A DNA stretch of 28,121 nt from an uncultured Clostridia bacterium (lineage in GTDB: Bacteria > Bacillota > Clostridia > UBA1381), in NCBI GenBank assembly GCA_905236685.1, contig CAJOPD010000091.1:1-28121 (forward strand). Reading direction: 5' to 3'. The notes under the pieces were generated by a model. That model searched no databases. It worked only from the letters and a program-made list of their open reading frames with translations, and was not told the origin of the DNA. The position numbers were made by a program, and so were the translations under genes. Below are positions 1 to 7,765 of the stretch, in pieces. Position 1 is the stretch's first letter, and every line of letters starts with the position of its first letter.

Positions 1-523
1 CCTTTTCTTTGTCGAGGGAAACCGTTTCGCTCGGCGCCAAATCGTCAGCGCAGACCACCATTTTTTCGGCGGCTGATTTTTCTGTTTCCCCGCCGTTTAT
101 AAGGCAGGCAATAATGCGGTTTGATATGTCCTTAACATCGGTAGCGCGCGCCTGCATATAGGAATCGTCCATCTGTGCAAACATTTCGGAAAAATTGTCC
201 GATGTTTTCGCAACTGCGTATTCTGCGTTTACCGACTGCGTTTTAATGATATTTTGAATAGATTCGTTGTAATCATCATCTTCAATCATCATCATATGAA
301 TTTCAAATATTTGCGCGTGTGCCTCGCCGACTTCCGCAAGCGCTTTTTCGTAAATTTCGGAAAGCTGTGCGATTGCCTGCTCTTCCGCCAAAGCCACTCT
401 TTTAAGTTCGGCGTCAATATCCTCGATTTTCTCTCTTTTTACGGTCGTATCCTGCCTTTTAAAAAGCGATACCGCTCCTATTGCTATTGCGCCGTAAACG
501 CCCGTGCCGTGAAGTTTTTTCAT
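1..523 (-). CDS. ptsI: PTS enzyme I, partial (N-terminal part only)
   Basis: Phosphoenolpyruvate-protein phosphotransferase, the cytosolic first step of the PTS, which takes phosphate from PEP and passes it to HPr. The start codon ATG is at 523 on the minus strand, 8 bases or so after a GGAGGTG ribosome binding site. About 174 residues are visible before the window edge. They begin MKKLHGTGVYGAIAIG and continue through the alpha-helical HPr-binding region to a DLAPSETVSLDKE stretch, which in this family comes just before the loop carrying the phosphorylated histidine. The active-site His and the whole PEP-binding barrel therefore lie outside the window. It follows ptsH by 14 bases and is the last visible gene of the sucrose operon. 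The family assignment is firm. Whether the gene is intact cannot be seen. Confidence 0.93.
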   Translation of the reverse strand, partial: MKKLHGTGVYGAIAIGAVSLFKRQDTTVKREKIEDIDAELKRVALAEEQAIAQLSEIYEKALAEVGEAHAQIFEIHMMMIEDDDYNESIQNIIKTQSVNAEYAVAKTSDNFSEMFAQMDDSYMQARATDVKDISNRIIACLINGGETEKSAAEKMVVCADDLAPSETVSLDKEK

Positions 524-537
524 AGCACACCTCCGGA

Positions 538-798
538 TTACAGATTATTTTGCATAAAGTCCAAAACTGCATTGCTGCAAGCTTCCTCATCAGGACCTTC
601 AACAGTAAAGTTAACGGTGTCGCCGCATTTTACGCCAAGTCCCATAAGCATCATAAGCTTTGTTACATCTACGCTTTTTCCGCCCTTTTCAATGGTAACC
701 TTTGTACCTTCAAAGCTCTTTGCAAGCTTCGCAAGATTTCCCGCGGGTCTTGCGTGGATACCTATTTCGTCCTTAATTGTGTAGCTGAATGTTTTCAT
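538..798 (-). CDS. ptsH: HPr phosphocarrier protein
   Basis: Small cytosolic phosphocarrier (86 residues, normal length) that moves phosphate from enzyme I to sugar-specific EIIA domains. The phosphorylated histidine is H15 in the motif GIHARPAG. The start is fixed by a GAGAGGA ribosome binding site upstream of ATG at 798. An ungapped alignment around GKSVDVTKLM puts Lys47 at the place of the regulatory Ser46 of Bacillus HPr, with Thr46 beside it. The usual HPr kinase target therefore appears to be missing, as I recall for many Clostridia HPr proteins. The gene lies between the fructokinase gene and ptsI. As the apparent HPr partner of the EIIBCA encoded upstream, it probably serves sucrose uptake and perhaps other PTS sugars too. 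Confidence 0.95.
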   Translation of the reverse strand: MKTFSYTIKDEIGIHARPAGNLAKLAKSFEGTKVTIEKGGKSVDVTKLMMLMGLGVKCGDTVNFTVEGPDEEACSNAVLDFMQNNL

Positions 799-821
799 TG
801 TAAATCGTCCTCTCTTTCTTT

Positions 822-1778
822 TTATAAAAGTTCCTCCAAATTAGGATAAGAACTTATTGCACCTTTTTTCTGAACGCTTGCTGAGCAGAATTTGTTGGAA
901 AATTCAAGACAACGTAAAAGCTTTTCACAGCTTAAATTTTCTATCATATCAATATTTATGCCCAAATTATGCATTTTCCATAAAAACGAGCCTATAAAGC
1001 CGTCGCCTGCGCCTGTTGTATCGACAACAGCTACCTTTTGAGCAGGTGAGAAAGCACTTTCGTTTTTGGTAAAAGCATATGCGCCGCTTTTTCCGCAGGT
1101 GTAAATCACCAGCTTGACATTTCCTCTGAAAAGTTCGGGGAGTGCGGCTTTAATATCGTTTGTGCCTGTTATGAATTCAATTTCCTCCTCGGAAATCTTA
1201 ACGATGTCAGCAAGCGGAATGAATTCGTTAACCGTCTTATGCAAAAGCTCGCGGCTTTTCCAAAGCGGAAAACGCAAATTCGGGTCAAAACTTACTATTG
1301 CGCCCTTTTTCCGCGCAGCCGTAATCGCGGCGCGATGCGCTTCTCGCATAGGGAAATCGCCCAAGTCCACACTGCAAAAATGAAGAGCGTATGCATCGTC
1401 AAAATACTCATCACGCACATTTTCAGGCGCATAGAGCATATCTGCGGAGGGTTTTCGGTAAAAGGAAAATGTTCGGTTTCCCGTACTGTCAAGGCTCACA
1501 AAAGCCAGCGCCGTATTTGCCGCATCAGTAAGGCTTATACAGCTTATATCTATGCCCAAATCCGAAAGCTCTGACAGAATTTTATTCCCAAACGGATCAT
1601 CACCGAGCTGGGTCAGCAGCCTTGCCCGCCCGCCAAGCCTTGCGTAAGCTGCGCAGACATTTGCGGGAGCACCGCCGATTTTTGCAGAAAATGCCGTAAC
1701 ATCGCGAAAATCACAGCCCTTTTTGTCAGGTATAAAATCTATCAATGCCTCGCCGATAGCGACAAGAATATCATTCAT
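822..1778 (-). CDS. scrK: PfkB-family fructokinase
   Basis: ATP-dependent sugar kinase of the ribokinase/PfkB family, 318 residues, cytosolic. In this operon the expected reaction is fructose to fructose 6-phosphate, using the fructose released by the GH32 enzyme. Visible features are the N-terminal AIGEALIDFIPD strand, the substrate-side motif GGAPANVCAAYARLG, and the C-terminal signature DTTGAGDGF, whose Asp259 is the catalytic base. The gene overlaps the end of scrB by 8 bases, and AAAGGAACGG precedes its ATG, so the two are probably translationally coupled. Fructose specificity is inferred from the neighbours; the motifs alone only give a PfkB sugar kinase. Confidence 0.9.
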   Translation of the reverse strand: MNDILVAIGEALIDFIPDKKGCDFRDVTAFSAKIGGAPANVCAAYARLGGRARLLTQLGDDPFGNKILSELSDLGIDISCISLTDAANTALAFVSLDSTGNRTFSFYRKPSADMLYAPENVRDEYFDDAYALHFCSVDLGDFPMREAHRAAITAARKKGAIVSFDPNLRFPLWKSRELLHKTVNEFIPLADIVKISEEEIEFITGTNDIKAALPELFRGNVKLVIYTCGKSGAYAFTKNESAFSPAQKVAVVDTTGAGDGFIGSFLWKMHNLGINIDMIENLSCEKLLRCLEFSNKFCSASVQKKGAISSYPNLEELL

Positions 1779-3102
1779 TTTCCGTTCCTTTCGTCACCTT
1801 TATTCCGTCAAGACGGTATATTTTACCGCTAAGACCGCATACTAAAAGCTCTATTTCGGTATCCTCGGGATAAAACCGTGAGCTAATAACTCTTTTTCCG
1901 CCGTTTAAATAGATTTCAAGGGAGGAGGTATCGGCAAAAATCCTGATTTCATCAAGATTTTCAAGCCTTACCCTTCTTGAAGTCCGTCCTCCGCTTACTT
2001 TCATATCTAAAAATTCAAGGGTGAATATGCTGTCCTCATAGCTTAATGAAAAACTGTTCGATTTTATTGAAAAATCTCCGCAGATTTTTCCTGTAAGCTC
2101 AAAGGGCAGTTCTGCCGATATGGAGGAATTAGCCTCAATTTCCCGACATTCACGCCGCAAAAGCTGCAACTCCGAAAGCGGTTTTTGGTAAATCTCGCCG
2201 TCTTTCTTCAAAACGAGCTCGCGCGGCATTGTAAGACAATGCTGCCAGCCCAGCTCGGCGGTGGGATTAGTGTAGGGAATATCGCCTATACCCATCCAGC
2301 CGATTATTATTTTTCGTCCGTCGGGAGCGGTAAAGGTCTGCGGTGCATAAAAATCAAAACCGTAGTCCCATTCGATAAATTCATCACCCTTAAAATAGCC
2401 CGAGCTGTAAATGTTCTGATGTGATAATTCGCCGTGCGCAAGCCCTTGCGGCGAAATGCTCAAATACTTGTTTCCGCAAAGCTCAATAACATCGGGGCAC
2501 TCCCACATATAGCCAAACCCGTCACGGCTTTCCGCCTTTTCAAAGGTCCAGTTTAAAAGGTCGGGTGAGGCATAGTAAAGAACACAGCCCTTATCGTCAA
2601 GCGTTCTTGCGCCGAGCACCATATAAAACTTGCCGTTTTCCTCCCAGACCTTCGGGTCACGGACATGGCAGGAACAGTTTTTAGGGTAATCGGAATTTCT
2701 TAAAAGAACGCGCTTTTCACTCATATTCCGCCCGTCCTTTGTGGCAATATGGATAACATTTGCCTCTCGACCTGCGGTTATGTAGTCATAATCTCCGTCA
2801 TTTTTAACATTTCCCGTGTAGAAAATGTGCAGGGTATCGCCCGAAACAATACCGCAGCCTGAATATGCTCCGTTTTTGTCCTCGGGGCAGTCGGGACGGA
2901 TAGCCGTCCCGCAAAATACCCAGTTTATAAGGTCGGAGCTTTCCCAATGCCCCCAGCATTTATTGCCATTGCCGTAGGGGCTGTCGGGGCAGTACTGAAA
3001 ATAAATATGGTACTTTCCCTTGAAAAAGGACAGACCGTTAGGGTCGTTAAGCCAGCCCTTTGTCGGCTCTAAGTGAAGTTTTTGTCTAAAATCATTTTTC
3101 AC
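1771..3102 (-). CDS. scrB: GH32 sucrose-6-phosphate hydrolase
   Basis: Glycoside hydrolase family 32, 443 residues, with no signal peptide, so it acts in the cytosol. It would cleave PTS-imported sucrose 6-phosphate to glucose 6-phosphate and fructose. All three catalytic motifs are present: WLNDPNGL with nucleophile Asp20, VRDPKVW with transition-state Asp149, and MWECPDV with acid/base Glu201. The five-bladed propeller fills roughly residues 1-300 and a beta-sandwich the C-terminal third. The protein is somewhat shorter than many family members (about 480-490 residues). The start is a GTG, 11 bases after the scrA stop codon, preceded by a modest TAAGGG. Sucrose-phosphate rather than inulin or levan as substrate is inferred from the PTS and fructokinase neighbours. 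Confidence 0.92.
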   Translation of the reverse strand: MKNDFRQKLHLEPTKGWLNDPNGLSFFKGKYHIYFQYCPDSPYGNGNKCWGHWESSDLINWVFCGTAIRPDCPEDKNGAYSGCGIVSGDTLHIFYTGNVKNDGDYDYITAGREANVIHIATKDGRNMSEKRVLLRNSDYPKNCSCHVRDPKVWEENGKFYMVLGARTLDDKGCVLYYASPDLLNWTFEKAESRDGFGYMWECPDVIELCGNKYLSISPQGLAHGELSHQNIYSSGYFKGDEFIEWDYGFDFYAPQTFTAPDGRKIIIGWMGIGDIPYTNPTAELGWQHCLTMPRELVLKKDGEIYQKPLSELQLLRRECREIEANSSISAELPFELTGKICGDFSIKSNSFSLSYEDSIFTLEFLDMKVSGGRTSRRVRLENLDEIRIFADTSSLEIYLNGGKRVISSRFYPEDTEIELLVCGLSGKIYRLDGIKVTKGTENE

Positions 3103-3113
3103 AGCTTATACCC

Positions 3114-4976
3114 TTATTTTTCTATCGAAATCAGCTTGTCAAGAAAATCAACTTTTCCGTCCGCCGCCTTTTCGATTTTAGCAAAATCGTCGGGATTAGT
3201 GATAATAACAGGAGTTATTGTGTTGTATCCCTTTTCCTCTATCAGCGCTTTGTTAAAGGTGATGAGCGTCTGTCCGCGCTTAAAGCGCTCGCCTTCCGAA
3301 ATGTGCGCCTCATATCCTTCGCCCTTCAATTCAACGGTATTTATTCCTATATGAATGAGAAGCTCTGTGCCGTCATCAAGAGTAAGCCCGATTGCGTGAT
3401 GTGTGTCAAAAAGTGTGGAAACAACGCCATCTGAGGGGGCAACAACCTTTGTGTCCTCGGGGGCAACCGCAACGCCGATGCCCAGCACATTTGCAGCAAA
3501 GGTTTCATCAGGCACCTGGTCCATAGCGACAGCCGTGCCTTTTAATGCCGAGTAGATAAAGCCTTCTTCAAAAACCTTATCTGCAATCGGTGCTGTTTCA
3601 GGCTGTGCGTCCTCGGGGTCCTTATAAATCATATAGGAAATTGCAAACGCGATGACCGAAGCAATAACAAAAGTCAAAAGGTATCCTAAAAATGTCGGTG
3701 TCGTAATCAAAAATCCGAAAATGCCCGTAACGCCGTTAGCCGTTGCGTAAACTTTCATAACGGAAGCAACTGCCGCACCGATAGCACCGCCTATCATACC
3801 TGCTATAAGAGGCTTTACAAAACGAATGTTTACACCGAATATTGCAGGCTCGGTAATTCCCATAAAAGCTGAAAGGGAAGCGGGGAGAGCGAGCGATTTA
3901 ACCTTTTGCTTGCGTGTCTTAAATGCAACTGCAAGAGCCGCCGCACCTTGTGCAACATTAGCGGCGGTCGCAATAGGCATCCAGGTGTTCTGACCGTTTT
4001 CCGCAATCATCGCAAGCTCAATTGCGTTATACATATGATGAACGCCGGCAACAACGGTAGGAGCATAAACTCCGCCCATTATGAATGCGCCGATACCGAA
4101 GGGTATAGCGATAAGAGCCTTAGCGCCTGTCAAAACCCAAGTTTCAACCTGTGAGAATATGGGACCTATGATTGTCATTGCCAAAAATCCTGTTATAAGT
4201 ACCGATAAAAGCGGCGTAACGAACAAATCAAAGGTTTCGTGCACGCGTTTATGCAACCATTTTTCTATTTTGCACATAACCAAAACGGCAATTACAACAG
4301 GGATAACATGTCCCTGATAGCCCGTGTTTTGTATGTTCCAAAGCCCGAACCAAGACCATATGGTAGAAGTTTCTGCTCCGCTTCCGACATTCCACGCATT
4401 GATAAGGTCAGGGTGAATCATAATCATACCGATAACCGCGCCCAGATAGATGTTTCCGCCGAAAATCTTGGCGGCACTTACTGCGATTAGTATAGGCAGG
4501 AATACGAGAGCCGCATTTGAAAATAGGTTTAAAAGTCCGAAAAACTGTGAGTCCGCAAGCTGCGGGAAAGCCCTTCCAAGACCGCCTAAAAGTCCGTTCA
4601 AAAGACCTGTCGCAACAATTGCGGGGATAATCGGCACGAATATATCGCCCAAGGTCTTAATTGACCGCTTGTACCAAGGGGATTTAGCGGCAGCGGCGGC
4701 TTTGACCTCATCTTTTGTTGCCGCCTCAATGCCTGCCAGTCCGATAAATTCGTCATAGACCTTGTTTACCGTGCCTGTACCGATAATAATTTGAAGTTGA
4801 CCCGATGCCTCAAAAACACCTTTTACACCGTCGATGTTTTCAAGCTTTTGCTTGCTTGCCTTGCTGTTATCCGCGATAACTAAGCGAAGGCGGGTTGCGC
4901 AATGAGCGGCGCTTGCCAAGTTATCTTTACCGCCTATTGCCTCTAAAATTTCCGATGCGCATTTTTTGTAGTCCAC
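3114..4976 (-). CDS. scrA: Sucrose-type PTS transporter EIIBCA
   Basis: Membrane permease that imports and phosphorylates a sugar, here most likely sucrose to sucrose 6-phosphate. I choose a GTG start at 4976 (620 residues, beginning MDYKKCASEIL) because AAAGGAG lies 8 bases upstream. A longer frame reaches ATG at 5030 but adds 18 residues with no homology and no ribosome site. Domain order: EIIB at about residues 1-80 with phosphocysteine 26 in AHCATRLRL; EIIC with about ten membrane segments at about 95-440; and EIIA of the glucose type at about 480-620, with the phospho-accepting His542 in LLIHIGIN. Having its own EIIA, it needs only HPr and enzyme I, both encoded downstream. Trehalose or another beta-fructoside is a less likely substrate. 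Confidence 0.9.
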   Translation of the reverse strand: MDYKKCASEILEAIGGKDNLASAAHCATRLRLVIADNSKASKQKLENIDGVKGVFEASGQLQIIIGTGTVNKVYDEFIGLAGIEAATKDEVKAAAAAKSPWYKRSIKTLGDIFVPIIPAIVATGLLNGLLGGLGRAFPQLADSQFFGLLNLFSNAALVFLPILIAVSAAKIFGGNIYLGAVIGMIMIHPDLINAWNVGSGAETSTIWSWFGLWNIQNTGYQGHVIPVVIAVLVMCKIEKWLHKRVHETFDLFVTPLLSVLITGFLAMTIIGPIFSQVETWVLTGAKALIAIPFGIGAFIMGGVYAPTVVAGVHHMYNAIELAMIAENGQNTWMPIATAANVAQGAAALAVAFKTRKQKVKSLALPASLSAFMGITEPAIFGVNIRFVKPLIAGMIGGAIGAAVASVMKVYATANGVTGIFGFLITTPTFLGYLLTFVIASVIAFAISYMIYKDPEDAQPETAPIADKVFEEGFIYSALKGTAVAMDQVPDETFAANVLGIGVAVAPEDTKVVAPSDGVVSTLFDTHHAIGLTLDDGTELLIHIGINTVELKGEGYEAHISEGERFKRGQTLITFNKALIEEKGYNTITPVIITNPDDFAKIEKAADGKVDFLDKLISIEK

Positions 4977-4984
4977 AAAATCAG

Positions 4985-4991
4985 CTCCTTT
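4985..4991 (-). promoter_or_regulatory. Ribosome binding site deciding the scrA start
   Basis: AAAGGAG on the minus strand, 8 bases before GTG at 4976. It supports the shorter 620-residue EIIBCA and rules against the ATG at 5030. Confidence 0.85.
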
Positions 4992-5031
4992 CTTTACTAA
5001 ATATTCTACTATATTTTTTAGGAAATTCATC

Positions 5032-5060
5032 TTGACATAAATAACAAAATTTGCTATAAA
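5032..5060 (+). promoter_or_regulatory. Sigma-A-type promoter for the dehydrogenase/malic enzyme genes
   Basis: A perfect -35 box TTGACA (5032-5037), a 17-base spacer and a -10 box TATAAA (5055-5060). A second TATAAT-like stretch lies at about 5067-5072. Transcription should begin near 5067, leaving a leader of about 130 bases before the gene at 5196. Confidence 0.75.
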
Positions 5061-5073
5061 TTATTGTATATAA

Positions 5074-5160
5074 TGGGCAGTGTAGTCAGAGAATTTTATC
5101 AAACCTTTTTTGCAATTTGCCCAATAAAACAAACGCCTCAGTCCTGATAAAGCTGACGGC
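5074..5160 (+). promoter_or_regulatory. Possible structured leader
   Basis: Within the predicted leader, TGGGCA (5074-5079) can pair with TGCCCA (5118-5123) across a 38-base loop. GCCTCAG (5135-5141) pairs with CTGACGGC (5153-5160) with one bulged base. Neither hairpin has a T-tract, so they are not terminators. I recognise no known riboswitch. The divergent scr promoter should lie in the same 219-base gap, but on the minus strand I see only weak -10-like sequences near 5005-5012. Confidence 0.3.
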
Positions 5161-5195
5161 AACAAAATATTTATCAAAAAAGGAAGGAACAGAAA

Positions 5196-6326
5196 ATGGC
5201 ACAAAGTGTTAAGTATCCATATGAGAAATTAAAGAAATTCTGTACGGATGCATTTTTGAAGTTTGGTTTTAATGATGAGGAAGCAAAAATCATTGTTGAT
5301 GTACTTTTAACAAGTGATTTGTACGGCATTGAGTCACACGGTATGCAGAGACTTGTTCGGTATCACAAGGGCATCGAAAAGGGGCTCATCAAGATTGACG
5401 CCAAGCCTGAAATTGTTTTTGAAACGCCTGTATCGGCTGTTATCGAAGGAAACGACGGAATGGGACAGCTTTTGGGCTACAAAGCTATGAATATCGCCAT
5501 TGAAAAGGCGAAAAAGACGGGTATGGCGGTTGTTACCGTTAGAAATTCCAATCATTACGGAATTGCGGGCTATTATGCAAAAATGGCGTGCAAGGAGGGG
5601 CTTATTGGAATGTCTATGACAAATTCCGAGGCAATTATGGTACCGACTTTCAGCAAAAAAGCGATGCTCGGGAGCAATCCTATTGCAATAGCAATGCCGG
5701 CTGAGCCTTATGACTTTTTCTTTGACGCTTCAACAACGGTTGTAACACGCGGAAAGCTTGAAATATACAATAAACTCGGAAAGCCGCTGCCTGAGGGCTG
5801 GGCGCTTGACAAGAACGGCAAAGGCACAACCGATGCGGGCGATGTGCTTAAAAACATAGTTGCAAAGGCAGGCGGCGGAATTATGCCGCTTGGCGGCGAA
5901 ACAGAGCAGAGCGGAAGCCATAAGGGCTATGGCTATGGAATGTTCTGCGAAATCTTTACTTCAATTCTGTCTATGGGACTTACTTCAAATCATACGCATA
6001 TCGGCGGCAAGGGCGGAACCTGTCACGGATTTATTGCGATAAACCCTGCCGTGTTCGGTGACGCTGATGCAATCCGCGAGCATCTTTCAACACTTTTGAG
6101 AGAATTGAGAGAAGCTCCGAAGGCAGATGGACAGGAGCGCATTTATACTCATGGCGAAAAAGAGGTATTTGCATACCAGGACAGAATGAAAAACGGAATA
6201 GATGTAAATATCGGTACGCTTGCTGAAATGGTAGACCTATGTAACTATCTGAAAATGAATGTTGAGGAGTATCTGGGCAGTGAGGCGGCAAAGCTGACAC
6301 TTCAAAAAAGCTCATATGATATGTAA
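5196..6326 (+). CDS. Ldh_2-family malate/L-lactate dehydrogenase
   Basis: NAD(P)-dependent 2-hydroxyacid dehydrogenase of the non-Rossmann family that includes archaeal malate dehydrogenase, ureidoglycolate dehydrogenase and sulfolactate dehydrogenase. It has 376 residues (family about 330-365) and is cytosolic. Visible motifs are IESHGMQR with His48, NSNHYGIAGYY with the catalytic His120, GSNPIAIAMP in the cofactor-binding part, and SHKGYGYGM near residue 245. The start has AAGGAAGG upstream. A malic enzyme begins 11 bases later and is surely co-transcribed, which favours malate/oxaloacetate as the substrate pair. The exact substrate cannot be read from sequence; lactate or another 2-hydroxyacid remains possible. 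Confidence 0.88.
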   Translation: MAQSVKYPYEKLKKFCTDAFLKFGFNDEEAKIIVDVLLTSDLYGIESHGMQRLVRYHKGIEKGLIKIDAKPEIVFETPVSAVIEGNDGMGQLLGYKAMNIAIEKAKKTGMAVVTVRNSNHYGIAGYYAKMACKEGLIGMSMTNSEAIMVPTFSKKAMLGSNPIAIAMPAEPYDFFFDASTTVVTRGKLEIYNKLGKPLPEGWALDKNGKGTTDAGDVLKNIVAKAGGGIMPLGGETEQSGSHKGYGYGMFCEIFTSILSMGLTSNHTHIGGKGGTCHGFIAINPAVFGDADAIREHLSTLLRELREAPKADGQERIYTHGEKEVFAYQDRMKNGIDVNIGTLAEMVDLCNYLKMNVEEYLGSEAAKLTLQKSSYDM

Positions 6327-6337
6327 GGGAGAATAAA

Positions 6338-7510
6338 ATGGATATAAGACAAAAATCACTTGAAAAACACTATGAATGGGGAGGCAAAATCGAGGTAGTT
6401 TCAAGAACTCCCGTTAAAAACAGCGAACAGCTTTCGCTTGCATACACCCCCGGCGTTGCCGAGCCTTGCCTTGAAATTCAAAAAGATATAAATAAATCTT
6501 ACGAGCTTACAAGACGGCATAATCTTGTTGCGGTAATTACTGACGGAAGCGCTATTTTAGGGCTTGGCAATATAGGTGCGGAGGCGGGTATGCCCGTTAT
6601 GGAAGGAAAATGCGCGCTTTTCAAGGAATTTGCAGGCGTTGACGCCTTTCCGCTGTGTATAAAGACGCAAGATGTAGATGAGCTTGTCCGTACAATCTAT
6701 CTTTTGTCAGGCAGCTTTGGCGGCATAAATCTTGAAGATATTGCGGCGCCGAGGTGCTTTGAGGTGGAAAGGCGGTTAAAGGAAATCTGCGATATTCCCG
6801 TATTCCACGATGACCAGCACGGAACGGCAATAGTAGTTGCGGCGGCGCTTTTAAACGCCTTAAAGGTAGTAAAAAAGGATATATCAAAGGTTAAGGTTGT
6901 TATAAACGGCGCAGGCAGTGCGGGAACGGCAATAGGTATGCATCTTATGAAACTGGGTGTTAAAAATCTCACTATGGTAGATAGGTTCGGAATTATCTGC
7001 GAGGGCGATGAAACGCTGTCAGATGCCCATAAGGAGCTTGCAAAAATCACGAACAGGGAACATCAAAAGGGCATATTGAAGGACGCAATGAAGGGAGCAG
7101 ATGTGTTTATCGGCGTGTCCGCACCGAATATTGTGTCGGAGGAAATGGTTGCGTCAATGGCAGAAGGTGCAATCGTATTTCCTATGGCAAACCCCACACC
7201 TGAAATTATGCCCGACCTTGCAAAAAAAGCAGGAGCGGCGGTTGTCGGCACGGGAAGAAGCGATTTTCCCAATCAAATCAATAATGTTCTTGCGTTCCCC
7301 GGTATTTTTAAGGGTGCATTATCGGTACGCGCAAGCGATATAAACGAGGAAATGAAAGTGGCGGCGTCCTATGCAATAGCAGGGCTTGTGTCAGAAGAAG
7401 AACTTTCCGAAAACTATATAATGCCAAAAGCATTTGACGAACGAGTAGGAAAAGCTGTCGCAGAAGCTGTCGCAGAAGCGGCAAAAAAGAGCGGCGTTGC
7501 AAGGATTTAA
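6338..7510 (+). CDS. Malic enzyme (oxaloacetate-decarboxylating malate dehydrogenase)
   Basis: Converts malate to pyruvate and CO2 with reduction of NAD(P). At 390 residues it is the short bacterial form without the phosphotransacetylase-like tail. Motifs: AYTPGVAEPC with catalytic Tyr36; ITDGSAILGLGNIG; MEGKCALFKEFAGVDAFP, containing the catalytic lysine region; FHDDQHGTAIV with the metal-binding aspartates; and the nucleotide-binding INGAGSAGTAIG. AAGGGAG precedes the ATG. Paired with the dehydrogenase upstream, it could run oxaloacetate to malate to pyruvate, exchanging NADH for NADPH if the cofactors differ, as in the malate shunt known in Clostridium thermocellum. Cofactor preference is not readable here. 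Confidence 0.93.
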   Translation: MDIRQKSLEKHYEWGGKIEVVSRTPVKNSEQLSLAYTPGVAEPCLEIQKDINKSYELTRRHNLVAVITDGSAILGLGNIGAEAGMPVMEGKCALFKEFAGVDAFPLCIKTQDVDELVRTIYLLSGSFGGINLEDIAAPRCFEVERRLKEICDIPVFHDDQHGTAIVVAAALLNALKVVKKDISKVKVVINGAGSAGTAIGMHLMKLGVKNLTMVDRFGIICEGDETLSDAHKELAKITNREHQKGILKDAMKGADVFIGVSAPNIVSEEMVASMAEGAIVFPMANPTPEIMPDLAKKAGAAVVGTGRSDFPNQINNVLAFPGIFKGALSVRASDINEEMKVAASYAIAGLVSEEELSENYIMPKAFDERVGKAVAEAVAEAAKKSGVARI

Positions 7511-7536
7511 CCGTATCAAAAAAAGAAAAAACGATG

Positions 7537-7580
7537 AAAGGATAGCCTTTAAAAACAATTTTTTTTGAAGGCTATCCTTT
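7537..7580 (+). terminator. Long AT-rich hairpin after the malic enzyme gene
   Basis: AAAGGATAGCCTT (7537-7549) pairs perfectly with AAGGCTATCCTTT (7568-7580). The intervening TTTAAAAA and TTTTTTTT tracts can extend the stem to about 19 pairs with a small loop. The T-run at 7591-7597 is ten bases beyond the stem, so as a terminator it is atypical. Termination of the 5196-7510 unit is the most likely role. Confidence 0.55.
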
Positions 7581-7584
7581 AAAA

Positions 7585-7632
7585 ATGCGATTTTTTTAGT
7601 TTGCTTTGGGAACGCATTTGATAAAATCGCAT
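7585..7632 (+). repeat. Second inverted repeat
   Basis: ATGCGATTTT (7585-7594) and AAAATCGCAT (7623-7632) are perfect complements with a 28-base loop. The repeat follows directly after the first hairpin. It could be a back-up terminator or part of the regulatory region of the next operon. Confidence 0.45.
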
Positions 7633-7655
7633 CTCTTATAACAAAATAAAGTGAT

Positions 7656-7673
7656 AAAAAAGTCAACTTTTTT
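7656..7673 (+). promoter_or_regulatory. Palindrome just upstream of the operon promoter, possible operator
   Basis: AAAAAAGT-CA-ACTTTTTT is an 8+8 palindrome with a 2-base centre. It ends 11 bases before the -35 box at 7685, a position suited to a repressor or activator. No regulator gene is in the window to pair it with. Confidence 0.3.
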
Positions 7674-7684
7674 TGAAAAAGCTA

Positions 7685-7713
7685 TTGAAAAAAATTTTAT
7701 TGCAAGGTATAAT
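7685..7713 (+). promoter_or_regulatory. Promoter of the 13-gene catabolic operon
   Basis: TTGAAA (7685-7690), a 17-base spacer and a perfect TATAAT (7708-7713). The first ATG is at 7766, with GAGGGTG as ribosome site. I find no other comparable promoter or terminator until after 23157. Confidence 0.7.
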
Positions 7714-7765
7714 AAAAACGCAAAAATTGTAAGTTTTTGAAATTTATTTTTTTGAGGGTGATTTT

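Noticed and set aside
254..784. Plus-strand open frame across ptsI and ptsH
   Set aside because: It crosses two clear minus-strand PTS genes, including their start region, and its translation resembles no protein family.
4977..5195. A SacT/SacY-type antiterminator site or a catabolite cre box controlling the sucrose operon
   Set aside because: I found no terminator hairpin with an overlapping antiterminator sequence and no convincing cre palindrome in this gap.
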